This document shows, one piece after another, positions 1 through 8,882 of a stretch of DNA of 64,000 nt (positions are counted from its first letter, which is position 1; every line of letters begins with the position of its first letter). Under the pieces are notes generated by a model. That model was not told where the DNA came from. It made no database searches and saw only the letters and a list, made by a program, of their open reading frames with translations. This stretch comes from Mixta mediterraneensis (GTDB lineage: Bacteria; Pseudomonadota; Gammaproteobacteria; Enterobacterales; Enterobacteriaceae): assembly GCF_014946725.1 (NCBI RefSeq), contig NZ_JACFXY010000001.1:186001-250000 (forward strand), in the 5' to 3' direction. The position numbers and the translations under genes are program-made.

Positions 1-373
1 TAATCTGCGCATTGTTTTCGCCGCTGATGCTAAAAATTTCTGGATAAATCCAGCCCGTTGATGCCAGCAACATATAAATCAGCACGATTATCTGCGTACC
101 GACATATCCCCAGCGGCCACGATTGCTGCCACGCATTAAGGTAAAAGCACAGCGCAATTCAAACAGAAAGATCAGCTGACTCGCGATAAAGATAAAGGTA
201 GAATCCCAGGCCTGGGCGCTGCGATGAACGAAGTTGATAATTTCGCTATAACCCAACGCATTAGCGAGCATTAATACGCTGAGGCAGCGCGTAACGATAA
301 TGGCTATCCCCGCGACTGTCACCGGGACAGGCGCATCCGGTAATACCGATCGGTGCTTGAGGGTTTCCGACAT
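1..373 (-). CDS. ybjO: YbjO-like inner membrane protein (DUF2593), 3' end outside window
   Basis: Reading the minus strand from an ATG at 373 gives an open frame that runs off the window edge (about 124 residues visible). It starts MSETLKHRSVLPD, has hydrophobic stretches around residues 18-40, 58-75 and 95-112, and contains a segment like GWIYPEIFSISGE that resembles the YbjO/DUF2593 family. In E. coli ybjO lies directly downstream of potI, as it does here, which supports the call. Function is unknown. The potI terminator lies between potI and this gene, so it probably has its own promoter. The assignment rests on remembered family sequence and on synteny. Confidence 0.75.
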   Translation of the reverse strand, partial: MSETLKHRSVLPDAPVPVTVAGIAIIVTRCLSVLMLANALGYSEIINFVHRSAQAWDSTFIFIASQLIFLFELRCAFTLMRGSNRGRWGYVGTQIIVLIYMLLASTGWIYPEIFSISGENNAQI

Positions 374-396
374 GTTTCATGCTCCGCACGCCATAG

Positions 397-425
397 AAAA
401 TGGGCTGGAAAACCAGCCCATTTTT
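397..425 (-). terminator. Rho-independent terminator of the potFGHI operon
   Basis: A stem AAATGGGCTGG / CCAGCCCATTT with a 4-base loop is followed on the minus strand by a T-rich tail. It lies just downstream of the potI stop codon and upstream of ybjO, so it should end the putrescine transporter transcript. The sequence is close to symmetric and could also work on the plus strand. Confidence 0.8.
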
Positions 426-447
426 ATAGTGGCAAACGTTACGGATT

Positions 448-1293
448 TCAGCCACGTTTTGCTTTCTGAATATCACTGACACGCTGTTTTTCTTCGTGTG
501 CCATAACGCGCCAGGCAATAAAACCCACCAGACCGACCACAAACAAAATCAGCGAGGCCAGCGCGTTGATTTCTGGATTCACACCGCGCCGCACCGTAGC
601 GAAGATTGCCATCGGCAGCGTGGTTGCACCAGGTCCGGTGACAAAGCTGGCAATCACTAAATCGTCCAGCGACAGCGTAAAAGCCAGCAGCCAGCCGGTG
701 ACAATCGCTGGGGCAATCATCGGCACGGTAATCACAAAGAACACCTTAAGCGGCGTCGCGCCTAAATCCATTGCCGCTTCTTCTATTGAACGGTCCAGTT
801 CACGCAGGCGCGAGTTGATGACTACCGCCACATAAGCGGTACAAAACGTGACGTGCACCAGCCAGATGGTTAACATTCCCCGTTCGCTCGGCCAGCCGAA
901 TGCGTTGCCAATGGCCACAAACAGCAGCAGCAGCGACAAACCGGTAATCACATCCGGCATGACCAGCGGCGCGGTAAGCATAAAGGCGAAACCGTTATGC
1001 CCCCGAAAACGCCCAAAGCGAACGATAATCACCGCCGCCAGCGTGCCCAGTACTACCGCCATGGTGGCCGACAATCCGGCGATGCTCAAACTGAGCAGCA
1101 CCGCATCAATCATCGCATTATCCTGGAACAGCACGTGATACCAGTGAAATGAGAAGCCTTCCCACACCGTGACCAGTTGCGATCGATTGAACGAATAGAT
1201 CACCAGCAGCAGCATGGGAGCATAAAGAAACAGGAAGCAGCACGCCAGAATAGCGGTGCGCCAGGGCGAGCGGATCACGGGCAGATTATTCAT
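448..1293 (-). CDS. potI: Putrescine ABC transporter permease PotI
   Basis: This 281-residue inner-membrane permease pairs with PotH to form the channel of the PotFGHI putrescine importer. It has about six transmembrane segments and the EAA loop of binding-protein-dependent permeases (EEAAMDLGATPLKVF near residue 172), which contacts the ATPase PotG. Its ATG overlaps the potH stop codon by 4 bases (ATGA), which shows translational coupling. The gene itself looks intact, but it lies downstream of a potH copy broken by an insertion sequence, so its expression may depend on read-through from the transposase or from the potH remnant. Length and sequence match E. coli PotI closely. Confidence 0.96.
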   Translation of the reverse strand: MNNLPVIRSPWRTAILACCFLFLYAPMLLLVIYSFNRSQLVTVWEGFSFHWYHVLFQDNAMIDAVLLSLSIAGLSATMAVVLGTLAAVIIVRFGRFRGHNGFAFMLTAPLVMPDVITGLSLLLLFVAIGNAFGWPSERGMLTIWLVHVTFCTAYVAVVINSRLRELDRSIEEAAMDLGATPLKVFFVITVPMIAPAIVTGWLLAFTLSLDDLVIASFVTGPGATTLPMAIFATVRRGVNPEINALASLILFVVGLVGFIAWRVMAHEEKQRVSDIQKAKRG

Positions 1294-2143
1294 CCCTTCT
1301 CTCCCATTTCACGGTTTTGATGCTTGTGGAACCAGATGATCGGCAGAATCAATATCAGCAAAATAATCACTGCCAGCGCCGATGCCACCGGCCAGTCGCG
1401 GTTATTAAAAAATTCCTGCCACAAGATACGGCCAATCATAATGCTGTCTGGTCCGCCGAGCAGTTCCGGGATAACGTATTCCCCCACCGCCGGGATAAAC
1501 ACCAGCATCGAACCGGCAATAATCCCCCCTTTGGTCAACGGCACGATAACGCTGAAGAAAGTTTTCAGCGGTCGCGCGCCCAGGTCCAGCGATGCTTCAA
1601 CCAGCGAATAGTCAATACGGGTTAATGCGGTATAGATGGGTAGCACCATAAACGGCAGATAGCAGTAAACAATGCCAATATACACCGCAGTATTGGTGTA
1701 AAGAATAACCAGCGGATGATCAATAACGCCCAGCCACATCAGAAAACGGTTAAGGATACCGTTGTTATTAAGCAGACCCATCCAGGCATAAACGCGCACC
1801 AGGAACGATGTCCACGACGGCAGGATCACCAGCAGTAGCAGAATAGTACGCATTGATGGTTTGCTGTGCGCGACTGCCCACGCCAGCGGATACCCAATCA
1901 GCAGGCAGATCACCGTGGAGATGGCGGCCACCTTTAATGATTGCAAATACGCATCGACATATAGCGGATCGTCCGTGAGTTGCAGATAGTTAGCAAAGTT
2001 GAGAACGATGCTGAACTGATCGTCGGCCCACGAGATCAGGTCGGTGTAGGGCGGGATCGCGCGCGCAATATCGGCGAAGCTGATTTTCAGTACAATCAGG
2101 AACGGCAACAGAAAAAACAGCACCAGCCACAGGTAAGGTAATG

Positions 2144-3344
2144 TGTACTAGCTCAGACCTGATCTGACAGTTACCGGTTATTTATACAGGTGTCTGTCAG
2201 ATTAAATCTGGTTCAGATTCTTTTCTGCCCAGACCCGTTTTCCATCAAGTAACGTGGCCATTGGCGTACGCCCGCAGCACATTTTCCCCTGATGAGTTCG
2301 CTCATTATTGTAATGCCACAACCAGTTGTCCAGATCCATTTGCAGGCTCTCCAGGTCTGCATATAGCTTCTTGCGGAACGTAACCTGATAAAACTCCTGC
2401 AAAATGGTTTTATGGAAGCGCTCGCAGATACCGTTCGTCTGCGGGGACATCGCTTTCGTTTTCGTATGGTCGATATCGTTGATGGCCAGATACAGCTGAT
2501 AATCATGTTGCTCTACTTTACCGCAGTACTCTGTGCCCCTGTCGGTCAGTATTCTCAGCATCGGCAGCCCCTGAGCCTCATAGAACGGCAGTACCCGATC
2601 ATTAAGCAGGTCGGCTGCAGTGATCGGCGTTTTACTCGTATACAGCTTGCAGTGAGCCATTTTCGAGTACGTATCCACGAACGTCTGCTGGTAGATGCGG
2701 CCAACGCCTTTCAGATTCCCAACGTAGAAGGTGTCCTGCGACCCCAGATAACCCGGGTGAGCCGTTTCGATTTCACCGCAGGCTTCGTCATCGTGCACCT
2801 TCTTCTCCAGTGCGGCGATTTGAGCATCGGTAAGCACAATGCCTTCTCTGGCGACCTTTTCCGTAAGCGCCTTCAGCCGCTTACGGAAGTTCTCCAGGTC
2901 ATGTCGTTGCCAGATGGAGCGCACGCCGCTGCCGGAGATAAACACGCCTTTTTTACGCAGCTCATTACTGGTCCGGTGCTGACCGTGGGCCGGGAACTCA
3001 ACGGCGTACTCAACAACCGCCCGTTCAGTGGCTTCATCGGCCCGATTCTTCAGGTTGGGTACCCGACGGTTTTGATTAACCAGCGCGTCAATGCCGCCTT
3101 CTTCAGCTAGCTCCTGGTAGCGGTAGAATGTGTCGCGTGACACCCCCATGATTTTACAGGCTTTTGATACGTTACCGAGTTCTTCGGCCAGATTGAGCAG
3201 GCCGGCTTTGTGTTTGATGATGGGATTGTTAGTATGAAGCATGAGAGTTACCTCGTGTTTTGTATAAGGATTAGACACCCATATCAAAACCGGTAACTCT
3301 CAACCTTTCAAGGTCCAGTGTCAGATCAAGTCGCGACTAATACA
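2144..3344 (-). mobile_element. IS481-family insertion sequence, 1201 bp
   Basis: The element is bounded by imperfect inverted repeats of about 27 bases. The left end begins TGTACTAGCTCAGACC and the right end, read inward, begins TGTATTAGTCGCGACT; both continue into TGATCTGACA. A 7-base direct repeat GGTAATG flanks it (2137-2143 and 3345-3351), and removing one copy restores potH exactly. It encodes one DDE transposase in the same direction as potH. The family assignment comes from the transposase layout and the TGT ends. The intact ends, intact transposase and target duplication suggest a recent insertion. Confidence 0.93.
2202..3242 (-). CDS. IS481-family DDE transposase
   Basis: I chose the ATG at 3242 (346 residues, starting MLHTNNPIIKHK) because a GAGG ribosome site lies 8 bases upstream; a longer frame reaches 3287 without a clear start signal. 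Residues 1-60 form a helix-turn-helix (KACKIMGVSRDTFYRY), followed by an integrase-core domain. Candidate catalytic acids are visible in the segments FVDTYSK, LTDRGTEYCG and NGICERFHKT. The C-terminus has the WHYNNERTHQGK segment typical of this group. No frameshift or stop interrupts it, so the element may still move. It is transcribed toward the remaining part of potH and potI. Confidence 0.93.
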   Translation of the reverse strand: MLHTNNPIIKHKAGLLNLAEELGNVSKACKIMGVSRDTFYRYQELAEEGGIDALVNQNRRVPNLKNRADEATERAVVEYAVEFPAHGQHRTSNELRKKGVFISGSGVRSIWQRHDLENFRKRLKALTEKVAREGIVLTDAQIAALEKKVHDDEACGEIETAHPGYLGSQDTFYVGNLKGVGRIYQQTFVDTYSKMAHCKLYTSKTPITAADLLNDRVLPFYEAQGLPMLRILTDRGTEYCGKVEQHDYQLYLAINDIDHTKTKAMSPQTNGICERFHKTILQEFYQVTFRKKLYADLESLQMDLDNWLWHYNNERTHQGKMCCGRTPMATLLDGKRVWAEKNLNQI

Positions 3345-3469
3345 GGTAATGCAATGACCAGTTTGCGGCCATGCTGCATTTTGATACGCGTCACCCAGCG
3401 CTGTAGCGGCGTTCCCACCAGCCTGGCGGGCGCTTTGCTGCGTTGAAAAATCTGGCTCACTACGCCTCC

Positions 3470-4609
3470 TTAAACCGTTAATACCACGCAGCTGTCGCTA
3501 TCCCAGCAGAGACGAACTTCATCGCCCCACGTCGGCAATCCTTTGCGATAGCGATGCGCGTTTTGTAGCTGTGCACTGATCATTTGTCCGCTGCGCAAAC
3601 GTACGTGGAATATTGACAGGTCGCCAAGATAGGCAATGTGCACGACCTCGCCCACAGCAAAGTTGCAGCCATCCGCCGGAACCTCTTCACACAGCATCAC
3701 TTTTTCCGGTCGCAGCGCAACATGCACCGGCACGTTGTCTATCACCGAGACGTCCGAATCCACTTTCAGCGGATGGACTAATCCCGGACTTTCAATGATG
3801 AAGCTATTTTCCTGACGCTCGCGCAGCAAGCCTTCAAATACGTTTACCGAGCCAATAAATTCGGCGCTGTAACGGCTGGTCGGGTGCTCGTAAATCTCTT
3901 CTGGCTCGCCAATCTGCACAAACTTACCGCGGTTCATAATGGCGATGCGCCCCGCCATGGTCATTGCTTCTTCCTGATCGTGCGTCACCATGACGCAGGT
4001 TGCGCCCACGCGCTCCAGAATATCGACCACTTCAAGTTGCGTACGGTCGCGCAGTTTTTTATCCAGCGCGCCCATAGGTTCATCCAGTAACAGCAACTTA
4101 GGGCGTTTCGCCAGACTACGCGCCAACGCCACGCGCTGGCGTTGGCCACCAGAAAGCTGATGCGGCTTACGTTTCGCAAACTCCTGCATATGTACCAGCG
4201 ACAGCATCTCTTCGACACGGCTGCTGATTTCGCCCTTCGCCAGCTTGTCCTGCTTCAGGCCAAAGGCGATATTCTGTTCCACTGTCATATGCGGGAACAG
4301 GGCGTAAGACTGAAACATCATATTAATGGGCCGCTGATACGGTGCGACATGCGACAAATCCTGACCATCCAATACGATTTGTCCGCTGGTTGGCGGCTCA
4401 AAACCGGCTAACATGCGCAACAGCGTTGATTTACCGCAGCCAGAGGCGCCAAGCAGGGCAAAAATTTCACCTTTATAAATGGTCAGGCTGACGTCATCAA
4501 CGGCGTGCTGACAATCGAATGATTTGGTCAGATTACGGATTTCCAGCAGCGGCGCTAACGCCTTTGCGTTTTTATTTTGAGGACGGGGAATGGCGTCGTT
4601 CACTAACAT
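3470..4609 (-). CDS. potG: Putrescine ABC transporter ATPase PotG
   Basis: PotG is the ATP-hydrolysing subunit of the putrescine importer and acts at the cytoplasmic face of PotH-PotI. The 379-residue protein has a Walker A motif GASGCGKS (residues 54-61), the signature LSGGQRQRVALARSL, Walker B LLLLDEP and a switch histidine in VMVTHDQEEA. A C-terminal TOBE-type regulatory region begins around residue 290 (VALRPEKVML). The stop codon lies 9 bases before the potH GTG, in keeping with one operon. Length is close to the 377 residues of E. coli PotG. Confidence 0.97.
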   Translation of the reverse strand: MLVNDAIPRPQNKNAKALAPLLEIRNLTKSFDCQHAVDDVSLTIYKGEIFALLGASGCGKSTLLRMLAGFEPPTSGQIVLDGQDLSHVAPYQRPINMMFQSYALFPHMTVEQNIAFGLKQDKLAKGEISSRVEEMLSLVHMQEFAKRKPHQLSGGQRQRVALARSLAKRPKLLLLDEPMGALDKKLRDRTQLEVVDILERVGATCVMVTHDQEEAMTMAGRIAIMNRGKFVQIGEPEEIYEHPTSRYSAEFIGSVNVFEGLLRERQENSFIIESPGLVHPLKVDSDVSVIDNVPVHVALRPEKVMLCEEVPADGCNFAVGEVVHIAYLGDLSIFHVRLRSGQMISAQLQNAHRYRKGLPTWGDEVRLCWDSDSCVVLTV

Positions 4610-4662
4610 TCATCTCCGGGCCAGGCGGAACGGCACAGCAAAGCCAGCCGCTAAAAATGGCA

Positions 4663-4691
4663 CAACAGAGGCCATGACTGCGCCTCTGTTG
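4663..4691 (-). promoter_or_regulatory. Stem-loop in the potF-potG gap
   Basis: A perfect 10-base inverted repeat (CAACAGAGGC / GCCTCTGTTG) with a 9-base loop lies in the 115-base gap between potF and potG. On the minus strand it is followed, after a short spacer, by five T residues. It could act as a partial terminator or as a 3' stabiliser of the potF message, so that the binding protein is made in excess over the membrane parts. The structure is visible; the role is inferred. Confidence 0.6.
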
Positions 4692-4724
4692 CTGTTGCGT
4701 TATAAGCTTATTCGTTCGAACGAA

Positions 4725-5834
4725 TCACTTACCACTTTTCACTTTAGTCCATGCGCGCGTGCGCACACGATCCAGTTTTGGCTCCTGTACTTTCAGCACG
4801 AACAATTTAGACATGGCTTCAGGTGTTGGGAAGATGCCGGGATTGTTACGCACGTCAGCATTAATTAGCGGCAGCGATGCCTTATTACCGTTGGCGTAAT
4901 TCATTTTGTTAGAGACATCGGCGTTCACTTTCGGGTCCATGATGTAATTCAGCCATTGATAAGCTGCATCAAGATTTTTTGCATCTTTCGGAATGGCCAT
5001 CATGTCAAAGAACGCCAGGGCGCCCTCTTTCGGCACGCTATAGCCTAAATGCACGCCGTTTTTCGCTTCATCCGCACGGTTTTTCGCCTGCAAAATATCG
5101 CCTGACCAGCCAATCGCGACGCAGATATTGCCGTTAGCCAGATCGTTAATGTACTGGGAAGAGTGGAAATAGCGAATACTGGGACGCAGCTTCAGCAGCA
5201 AATCGGTTGCCGCACCGGAATAATATTTAGCATCTGAACTGTTCGGATCTTTGCCGAGATAGTTCAGCACGGTAGCGAAAATCTCTTCCGGCGCATCGAG
5301 GAAAGAGACGCCGCAGCTTTTGAGTTTTTCCAGATTTTCTGGTTTCAGGACTAAATCCCAGCTGTTTACCGGCGCTTCTGCGCCCAAGGCTGCTTTGACT
5401 TTATCGATGTTATAACCAATACCGGTGGTGCCCCACAGATAAGGAATGGCATATTTATTGCCCGGATCGTGCTGCGCGACTTTTTCCATCAGAGCCGGAT
5501 CGAGGTTTTTATAATTTGGCAGTTTGCTCTTATCCAGCGGCTGAAACACGCCGGATTGTAGCTGACGAGCCAGGAAGCTGGAGGATGGCACCACGACATT
5601 GTAGCCGGTGCTGCCCGCCATCAATTTGCCTTCCAGCACTTCATTCGAATCAAACACGTCATAGACCACTTTGATACCGGTCTGTTTTTCAAAATTTGGC
5701 ACGGTATCTGGCGAGATATAATCGGACCAGTTGTAAACATGCAGGGTTTTATCTTCCGCCATTGTGCTGGCAGAAACTGCCATCAGCACGCCAGCAACCA
5801 CACCTGACAACCATTTCTGATGTTGGTTGAGCAT
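4725..5834 (-). CDS. potF: Periplasmic putrescine-binding protein PotF
   Basis: PotF captures putrescine in the periplasm and delivers it to PotHI. I place the start at the ATG at 5834 (369 residues, [13 protein letters not shown]) because CCTCCT on the plus strand (AGGAGG on the coding strand) lies at the right distance; the frame stays open to 5861. A signal peptide covers residues 1-26, with cleavage likely after STMA. The mature part starts [14 protein letters not shown], typical of the spermidine/putrescine-binding family. Length agrees with the 370 residues of E. coli PotF. It is first in the operon and separated from potG by a stem-loop. Confidence 0.97.
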   Translation of the reverse strand: MLNQHQKWLSGVVAGVLMAVSASTMAEDKTLHVYNWSDYISPDTVPNFEKQTGIKVVYDVFDSNEVLEGKLMAGSTGYNVVVPSSSFLARQLQSGVFQPLDKSKLPNYKNLDPALMEKVAQHDPGNKYAIPYLWGTTGIGYNIDKVKAALGAEAPVNSWDLVLKPENLEKLKSCGVSFLDAPEEIFATVLNYLGKDPNSSDAKYYSGAATDLLLKLRPSIRYFHSSQYINDLANGNICVAIGWSGDILQAKNRADEAKNGVHLGYSVPKEGALAFFDMMAIPKDAKNLDAAYQWLNYIMDPKVNADVSNKMNYANGNKASLPLINADVRNNPGIFPTPEAMSKLFVLKVQEPKLDRVRTRAWTKVKSGK

Positions 5835-6164
5835 TTTTTTCCTCCTGAGCGGGGTCATCACAACGCTGTAAACTTCTGATCCGAACGTTGCGTTCTGTGC
5901 GTAAAGTCAGTGACACAATGAATCATTATTCAGCGGGAGTTTAAGAGCAAAAAATCTGTACCTGCGCTGCGTTTACAAGGGTGATGCAGCCCCGCAAGAA
6001 TAGCTGCCCGGCAAAAGGTTCACCAGACCCCGGCTTAAAAAACGCCTAATCGCGATAGTTTATGCATATTTGAATGATGAGGTTCGGCTTTGAGGCCATA
6101 AAGAACGCCAGTTATCTGGCATTAAAGGGCAAAATGCAGAATAAAACGTGGTAAGGCAGGCAAG
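5835..6164. other. Intergenic region upstream of potF
   Basis: This stretch of about 330 bases separates potF from the ybjN terminator and should carry the potF promoter. I searched for a sigma-54 element, because potFGHI belongs to the nitrogen regulon in E. coli. I saw only a GG...GC pair with an 11-base instead of a 10-base spacer (TTGCCGGGCAGC...TTGCGG, minus strand, around 5992-6015), which is not convincing. No open frame with a ribosome site was found. Confidence 0.4.
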
Positions 6165-6188
6165 AAAAACTGCTGCCGAAAGCAGCAG
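6165..6188 (-). terminator. Rho-independent terminator downstream of ybjN
   Basis: A 7-base stem CTGCTGC / GCAGCAG with a 5-base loop is followed on the minus strand by TTTTTC. It sits 15 bases beyond the ybjN stop and should end the nfsA-rimK-ybjN transcript. Confidence 0.85.
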
Positions 6189-6203
6189 TAAGACAGGAAA
6201 GGA

Positions 6204-6689
6204 TCAATGCAACATTGAGTGACCCAGCAAGGTCGCCGGACGTTCCTCTTCTTCATCGTCACTGCTCAGCAGCAGGTTATTCGCAAACGCTTCCATAATG
6301 ACCATGGAAATTTGCGCTTCGCTCTGCTTCATAAAGTGCGCGAACTGACCAAAGGTTAGCCCGGCTTCGGTAAGCATTGACTGACACACGATCAGCTTTG
6401 GTAAATTATCATCCTGAATGTCGATAAACGCTTTTACCGTCAGGGAACTGGCATTGATTTGCGACAGGTCGCCCACCAAAGGAATTAACGCCGTCGGCTT
6501 CACTTCAGCCAGTGCAGAAAACAAAATGACGTTGTCGACCAGATCGATTTTGGCGTCAAACACCCCTTCGAAGTTCTGCATATGCGGCAAATGAAGGGCC
6601 TGACAGGCATCACATTCGAACCAGGTGATATTTTGCTGATCCAGCCAGCGACGCAACAGGTCAATATCCGGAACGACAAGAGAATCCAT
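6204..6689 (-). CDS. ybjN: YbjN family protein (type III secretion chaperone-like fold)
   Basis: The 161-residue product starts MDSLVVPDIDLLRRWLD at 6689; the frame extends to 6773, but homology to E. coli YbjN (158 residues) begins at this ATG. The conserved segment FECDACQALHLPHMQNF is near residue 20, and the acidic C-terminus (DDEEEERP) is variable. YbjN is a small cytoplasmic protein linked in E. coli to motility, biofilm and stress phenotypes, with no known enzymatic activity. It is the last gene of the ybjC-nfsA-rimK-ybjN cluster and is followed by a terminator. Confidence 0.93.
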   Translation of the reverse strand: MDSLVVPDIDLLRRWLDQQNITWFECDACQALHLPHMQNFEGVFDAKIDLVDNVILFSALAEVKPTALIPLVGDLSQINASSLTVKAFIDIQDDNLPKLIVCQSMLTEAGLTFGQFAHFMKQSEAQISMVIMEAFANNLLLSSDDEEEERPATLLGHSMLH

Positions 6690-6776
6690 CGTAAAATCCC
6701 ATGGGGTGAATAAACAGGCGACTAAGCTTACGGAAAAATTGTCAGAGGCGCCACGAAAACCGCTGAAAAGCACCGG

Positions 6777-7679
6777 TTAGCCAGCGGTTTTAGGAGGGTG
6801 GCCGGGTATGGCGTGCCGTTCAATCCAGTTGATCATCATGCCAGCAATATCCAGACCGCTGATCGTTTCAATGCCTTCCAGACCCGGCGATGCGTTGACC
6901 TCCATCACCAGTGGACCGCGATGAGCCCGCAAAATGTCAACGCCTGCGACCTCTAAGCCCAGGGTTGCCGCCGCTTTAATGGCAATATCGCGCTCCTGCC
7001 CGGTGATAATGACCGGATGCGCTTTGCCGCCGCGATGCAGGTTTGATCGGAAATCGCCCTCTTTCGCTGCCCGCTCAATAGCCGCCACCACCTGTTTGCC
7101 AATCACCAGACAGCGAATGTCGTGGCCCTGTGCTTCTTTGATAAATTCCTGCACCAAAATATGGGCGTTCAGACCGCGAAAGGCGTCAATAACGCTTTCT
7201 GCTGCCTGCCGCGTTTCGGCCAGCACCACGCCAATCCCTTGCGTGCCCTCAACCAGTTTCACTACCAGCGGCGCACCGCCGACCATGGCGATGAGATCCT
7301 GCGTATCATCAGGAGAAGAGGCGAATCCGGTTACCGGCATGTCGATACCTTCCCGCGCCAGCAACTGTAATGAACGCAATTTATCGCGCGCACACGTGAT
7401 CGCAGCTGACTTATTGAGCGGATAGCTGCCGCACATTTCAAACTGGCGCAACACGGCAGTGCCATAAAAGGTGATGGGAGTGCCGATACGTGGAATAACC
7501 GCGTCAAAATGACCGAGCGGTTCGCCGCGATAGTGCACGGCGGCTGACGCTGGATTGATGTTCATGTAGCAGGAAAGCGGATCGAGGATTTGAATAAAAT
7601 GGCCACGCTGCTCAGCGGCTTCGCGTAAACGACGGCACGAATAAAGCGATTCATCACGCGACAGGATGGCCATTTTCAT
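6777..7679 (-). CDS. rimK: Ribosomal protein S6 glutamate ligase RimK
   Basis: RimK is an ATP-grasp enzyme that adds glutamate residues to the C-terminus of ribosomal protein S6. The 300-residue protein starts [21 protein letters not shown]. It has the ATP-grasp core ([17 protein letters not shown] near residue 135, [19 protein letters not shown] near 175) and the metal-binding end [14 protein letters not shown] near 260. Length and sequence match E. coli RimK. It lies between nfsA (21 bases upstream) and ybjN, in the same order as in E. coli, and is probably co-transcribed with them. Confidence 0.97.
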   Translation of the reverse strand: MKMAILSRDESLYSCRRLREAAEQRGHFIQILDPLSCYMNINPASAAVHYRGEPLGHFDAVIPRIGTPITFYGTAVLRQFEMCGSYPLNKSAAITCARDKLRSLQLLAREGIDMPVTGFASSPDDTQDLIAMVGGAPLVVKLVEGTQGIGVVLAETRQAAESVIDAFRGLNAHILVQEFIKEAQGHDIRCLVIGKQVVAAIERAAKEGDFRSNLHRGGKAHPVIITGQERDIAIKAAATLGLEVAGVDILRAHRGPLVMEVNASPGLEGIETISGLDIAGMMINWIERHAIPGHPPKTAG

Positions 7680-7700
7680 TATCGTATTCCCTGGGTCAGA

Positions 7701-8423
7701 TTAACGTGTCGCCCAGCCCTGCTGATGCAGGTAATCCAGCATAAACGGGCGCGTTTCTTTGATGATCAAGCGTTGAATCAGCTGGCTCCAGGTTTCACTA
7801 CGTTGATTGCTGTCACGCTGCTGATAGTAAACCGCCGTGCGGCTGTCGTAATCGGCGAGCACCGCGGGATCCACCGAATGATAGCGATTTTCATGCACTA
7901 ACATGGCCTGCGGTATACGGGGCTTCACGTCGGGTACGGATTCCGGATAACCGATACAAAAACCAAACAGCGGCAGCACGTATTGGGGTAACTCCAGTAA
8001 TTCGGTGACCTGCGCAATGCTGTTACGGATACCGCCGATAAACACGCCGCCAAGATCCATCGATTCCGCAGCGATCATCGCATTTTGCGCCATCAACGCG
8101 GTGTCTACGCAACCTAGCAACAGTTGCTCAGCGCGGCCTAACTGGGCCTCCGGGCAAATCTGTAGGTGGCGGTTGAAATCAGCGCAGAAAATCCAGAACT
8201 CAGCCGCATCCGCGACCCAGGGTTGCCCGCCCGTAAGCGTGACCAACTGCTCACGCAAGGCTTTGTCGGTAATACGCACAATGGATGAGCACTGCAAAAA
8301 GCTGGATGTCGAGGCCGCCTGCGCTGCGGCAATGATCGCTTCACGTTGTTCTTCGTTAACGGGCTGTTCGGTAAAGGCGCGAACAGAGCGGTGGCTACAC
8401 AGTAAATCAATGGTTGGTGTCAT
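7701..8423 (-). CDS. nfsA: Oxygen-insensitive NADPH nitroreductase NfsA
   Basis: NfsA is a cytoplasmic FMN flavoprotein that reduces nitroaromatics and quinones by two-electron transfer from NADPH. The 240-residue protein has the nitroreductase fold signatures HRSVRAFTEQP (residues 11-21), AAQAASTSSFLQCSS (35-49) for FMN binding and LGGVFIGGIRNS near residue 127. Length equals E. coli NfsA (240). It sits between ybjC (15 bases upstream) and rimK as in E. coli, where the unit belongs to the SoxRS/MarA regulon. I did not identify a clear MarA box here. Confidence 0.96.
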   Translation of the reverse strand: MTPTIDLLCSHRSVRAFTEQPVNEEQREAIIAAAQAASTSSFLQCSSIVRITDKALREQLVTLTGGQPWVADAAEFWIFCADFNRHLQICPEAQLGRAEQLLLGCVDTALMAQNAMIAAESMDLGGVFIGGIRNSIAQVTELLELPQYVLPLFGFCIGYPESVPDVKPRIPQAMLVHENRYHSVDPAVLADYDSRTAVYYQQRDSNQRSETWSQLIQRLIIKETRPFMLDYLHQQGWATR

Positions 8424-8438
8424 AAGTCTCCGGCAACG

Positions 8439-8690
8439 TTATCTTTTTTTATTGGTGCGATTAAACAGCTGTGGCGCCATCGCTTGTGCAGTACGCCACA
8501 TAACCAGCCAGGCAGCAGGCAACATCAGAACGACGCCTGACAATAGCAGTACGGTCGCCAGCGTTTTCCTGCCAACAGAGGGAAACGCCGGCAGCCAGTG
8601 ATTGACGACCAGCAGTGCGGCAGCAATCAGCAAGCCGCCCAGCATTTCCATCACCAGAATCGGTTTCGGTAATCTTGCTACGCTACGCAT
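8439..8690 (-). CDS. ybjC: YbjC-like small inner membrane protein (DUF1418)
   Basis: An 83-residue protein with two predicted membrane helices (about residues 11-31 and 43-66) and a basic C-terminal tail (NRTNKKR). It matches the DUF1418/YbjC family by length and by position at the head of the nfsA-rimK-ybjN cluster. Function is unknown. The gene is divergent from grxA, and the 192 bases between them must carry both promoters. Confidence 0.9.
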   Translation of the reverse strand: MRSVARLPKPILVMEMLGGLLIAAALLVVNHWLPAFPSVGRKTLATVLLLSGVVLMLPAAWLVMWRTAQAMAPQLFNRTNKKR

Positions 8691-8838
8691 CGCCCTGCTT
8701 CTGTATCACACCTGAATGAAACGACAATTATGGTTAATCAGCACAAACTTGCATAGATGGCGGGCATTAGACTAACAGGCAAATCCTACTTTCTTTAAGC
8801 GGTACGAGCGGGCATGATGATTGCCATTCTTTATTGTG

Positions 8839-8860
8839 TTGCGTGATACCGATCACGCAA
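8839..8860. promoter_or_regulatory. Perfect palindrome upstream of grxA
   Basis: Two 9-base arms, TTGCGTGAT and ATCACGCAA, surround a 4-base centre (ACCG). The site lies 22 bases upstream of the grxA start codon, just before the AAGGAG ribosome site. It resembles a CRP/FNR-type dyad (GTGA-N6-TCAC) and could also fold as a 5' leader hairpin. OxyR controls grxA in E. coli, but I could not match this dyad to an OxyR site. Confidence 0.5.
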
Positions 8861-8882
8861 TGGCCGCTGCAAGGAGTTCTCA

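Larger units (their letters stand above)
1290..3460 (-). pseudogene. potH: potH, putrescine permease gene, split by an IS481-family element
   Basis: The gene starts at a GTG at 3460, preceded by AGGAGG and 9 bases after the potG stop, and its first 38 codons read to the insertion point. It resumes at 2136 and ends at 1290. Removing 2144-3344 and one 7-base target copy restores one open frame across the junction (the ALPYLWLVLFF segment of PotH). The 3' part contains the EAA loop EASLDLGARPLKTF. An internal GTG at 2123 could start a product lacking the cytoplasmic N-terminus and part of the first membrane helix. Such a protein is unlikely to form a working channel. Without PotH, PotFGHI putrescine import should be lost. 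Confidence 0.93.

Noticed and set aside
2412..3110. Open frame of 232 codons opposite the IS481 transposase
   Set aside because: Antisense shadow; no ribosome site and no known fold.
5985..6020. Possible sigma-54 site upstream of potF
   Set aside because: The GG and GC pairs are 11 instead of 10 bases apart and the flanks do not match.
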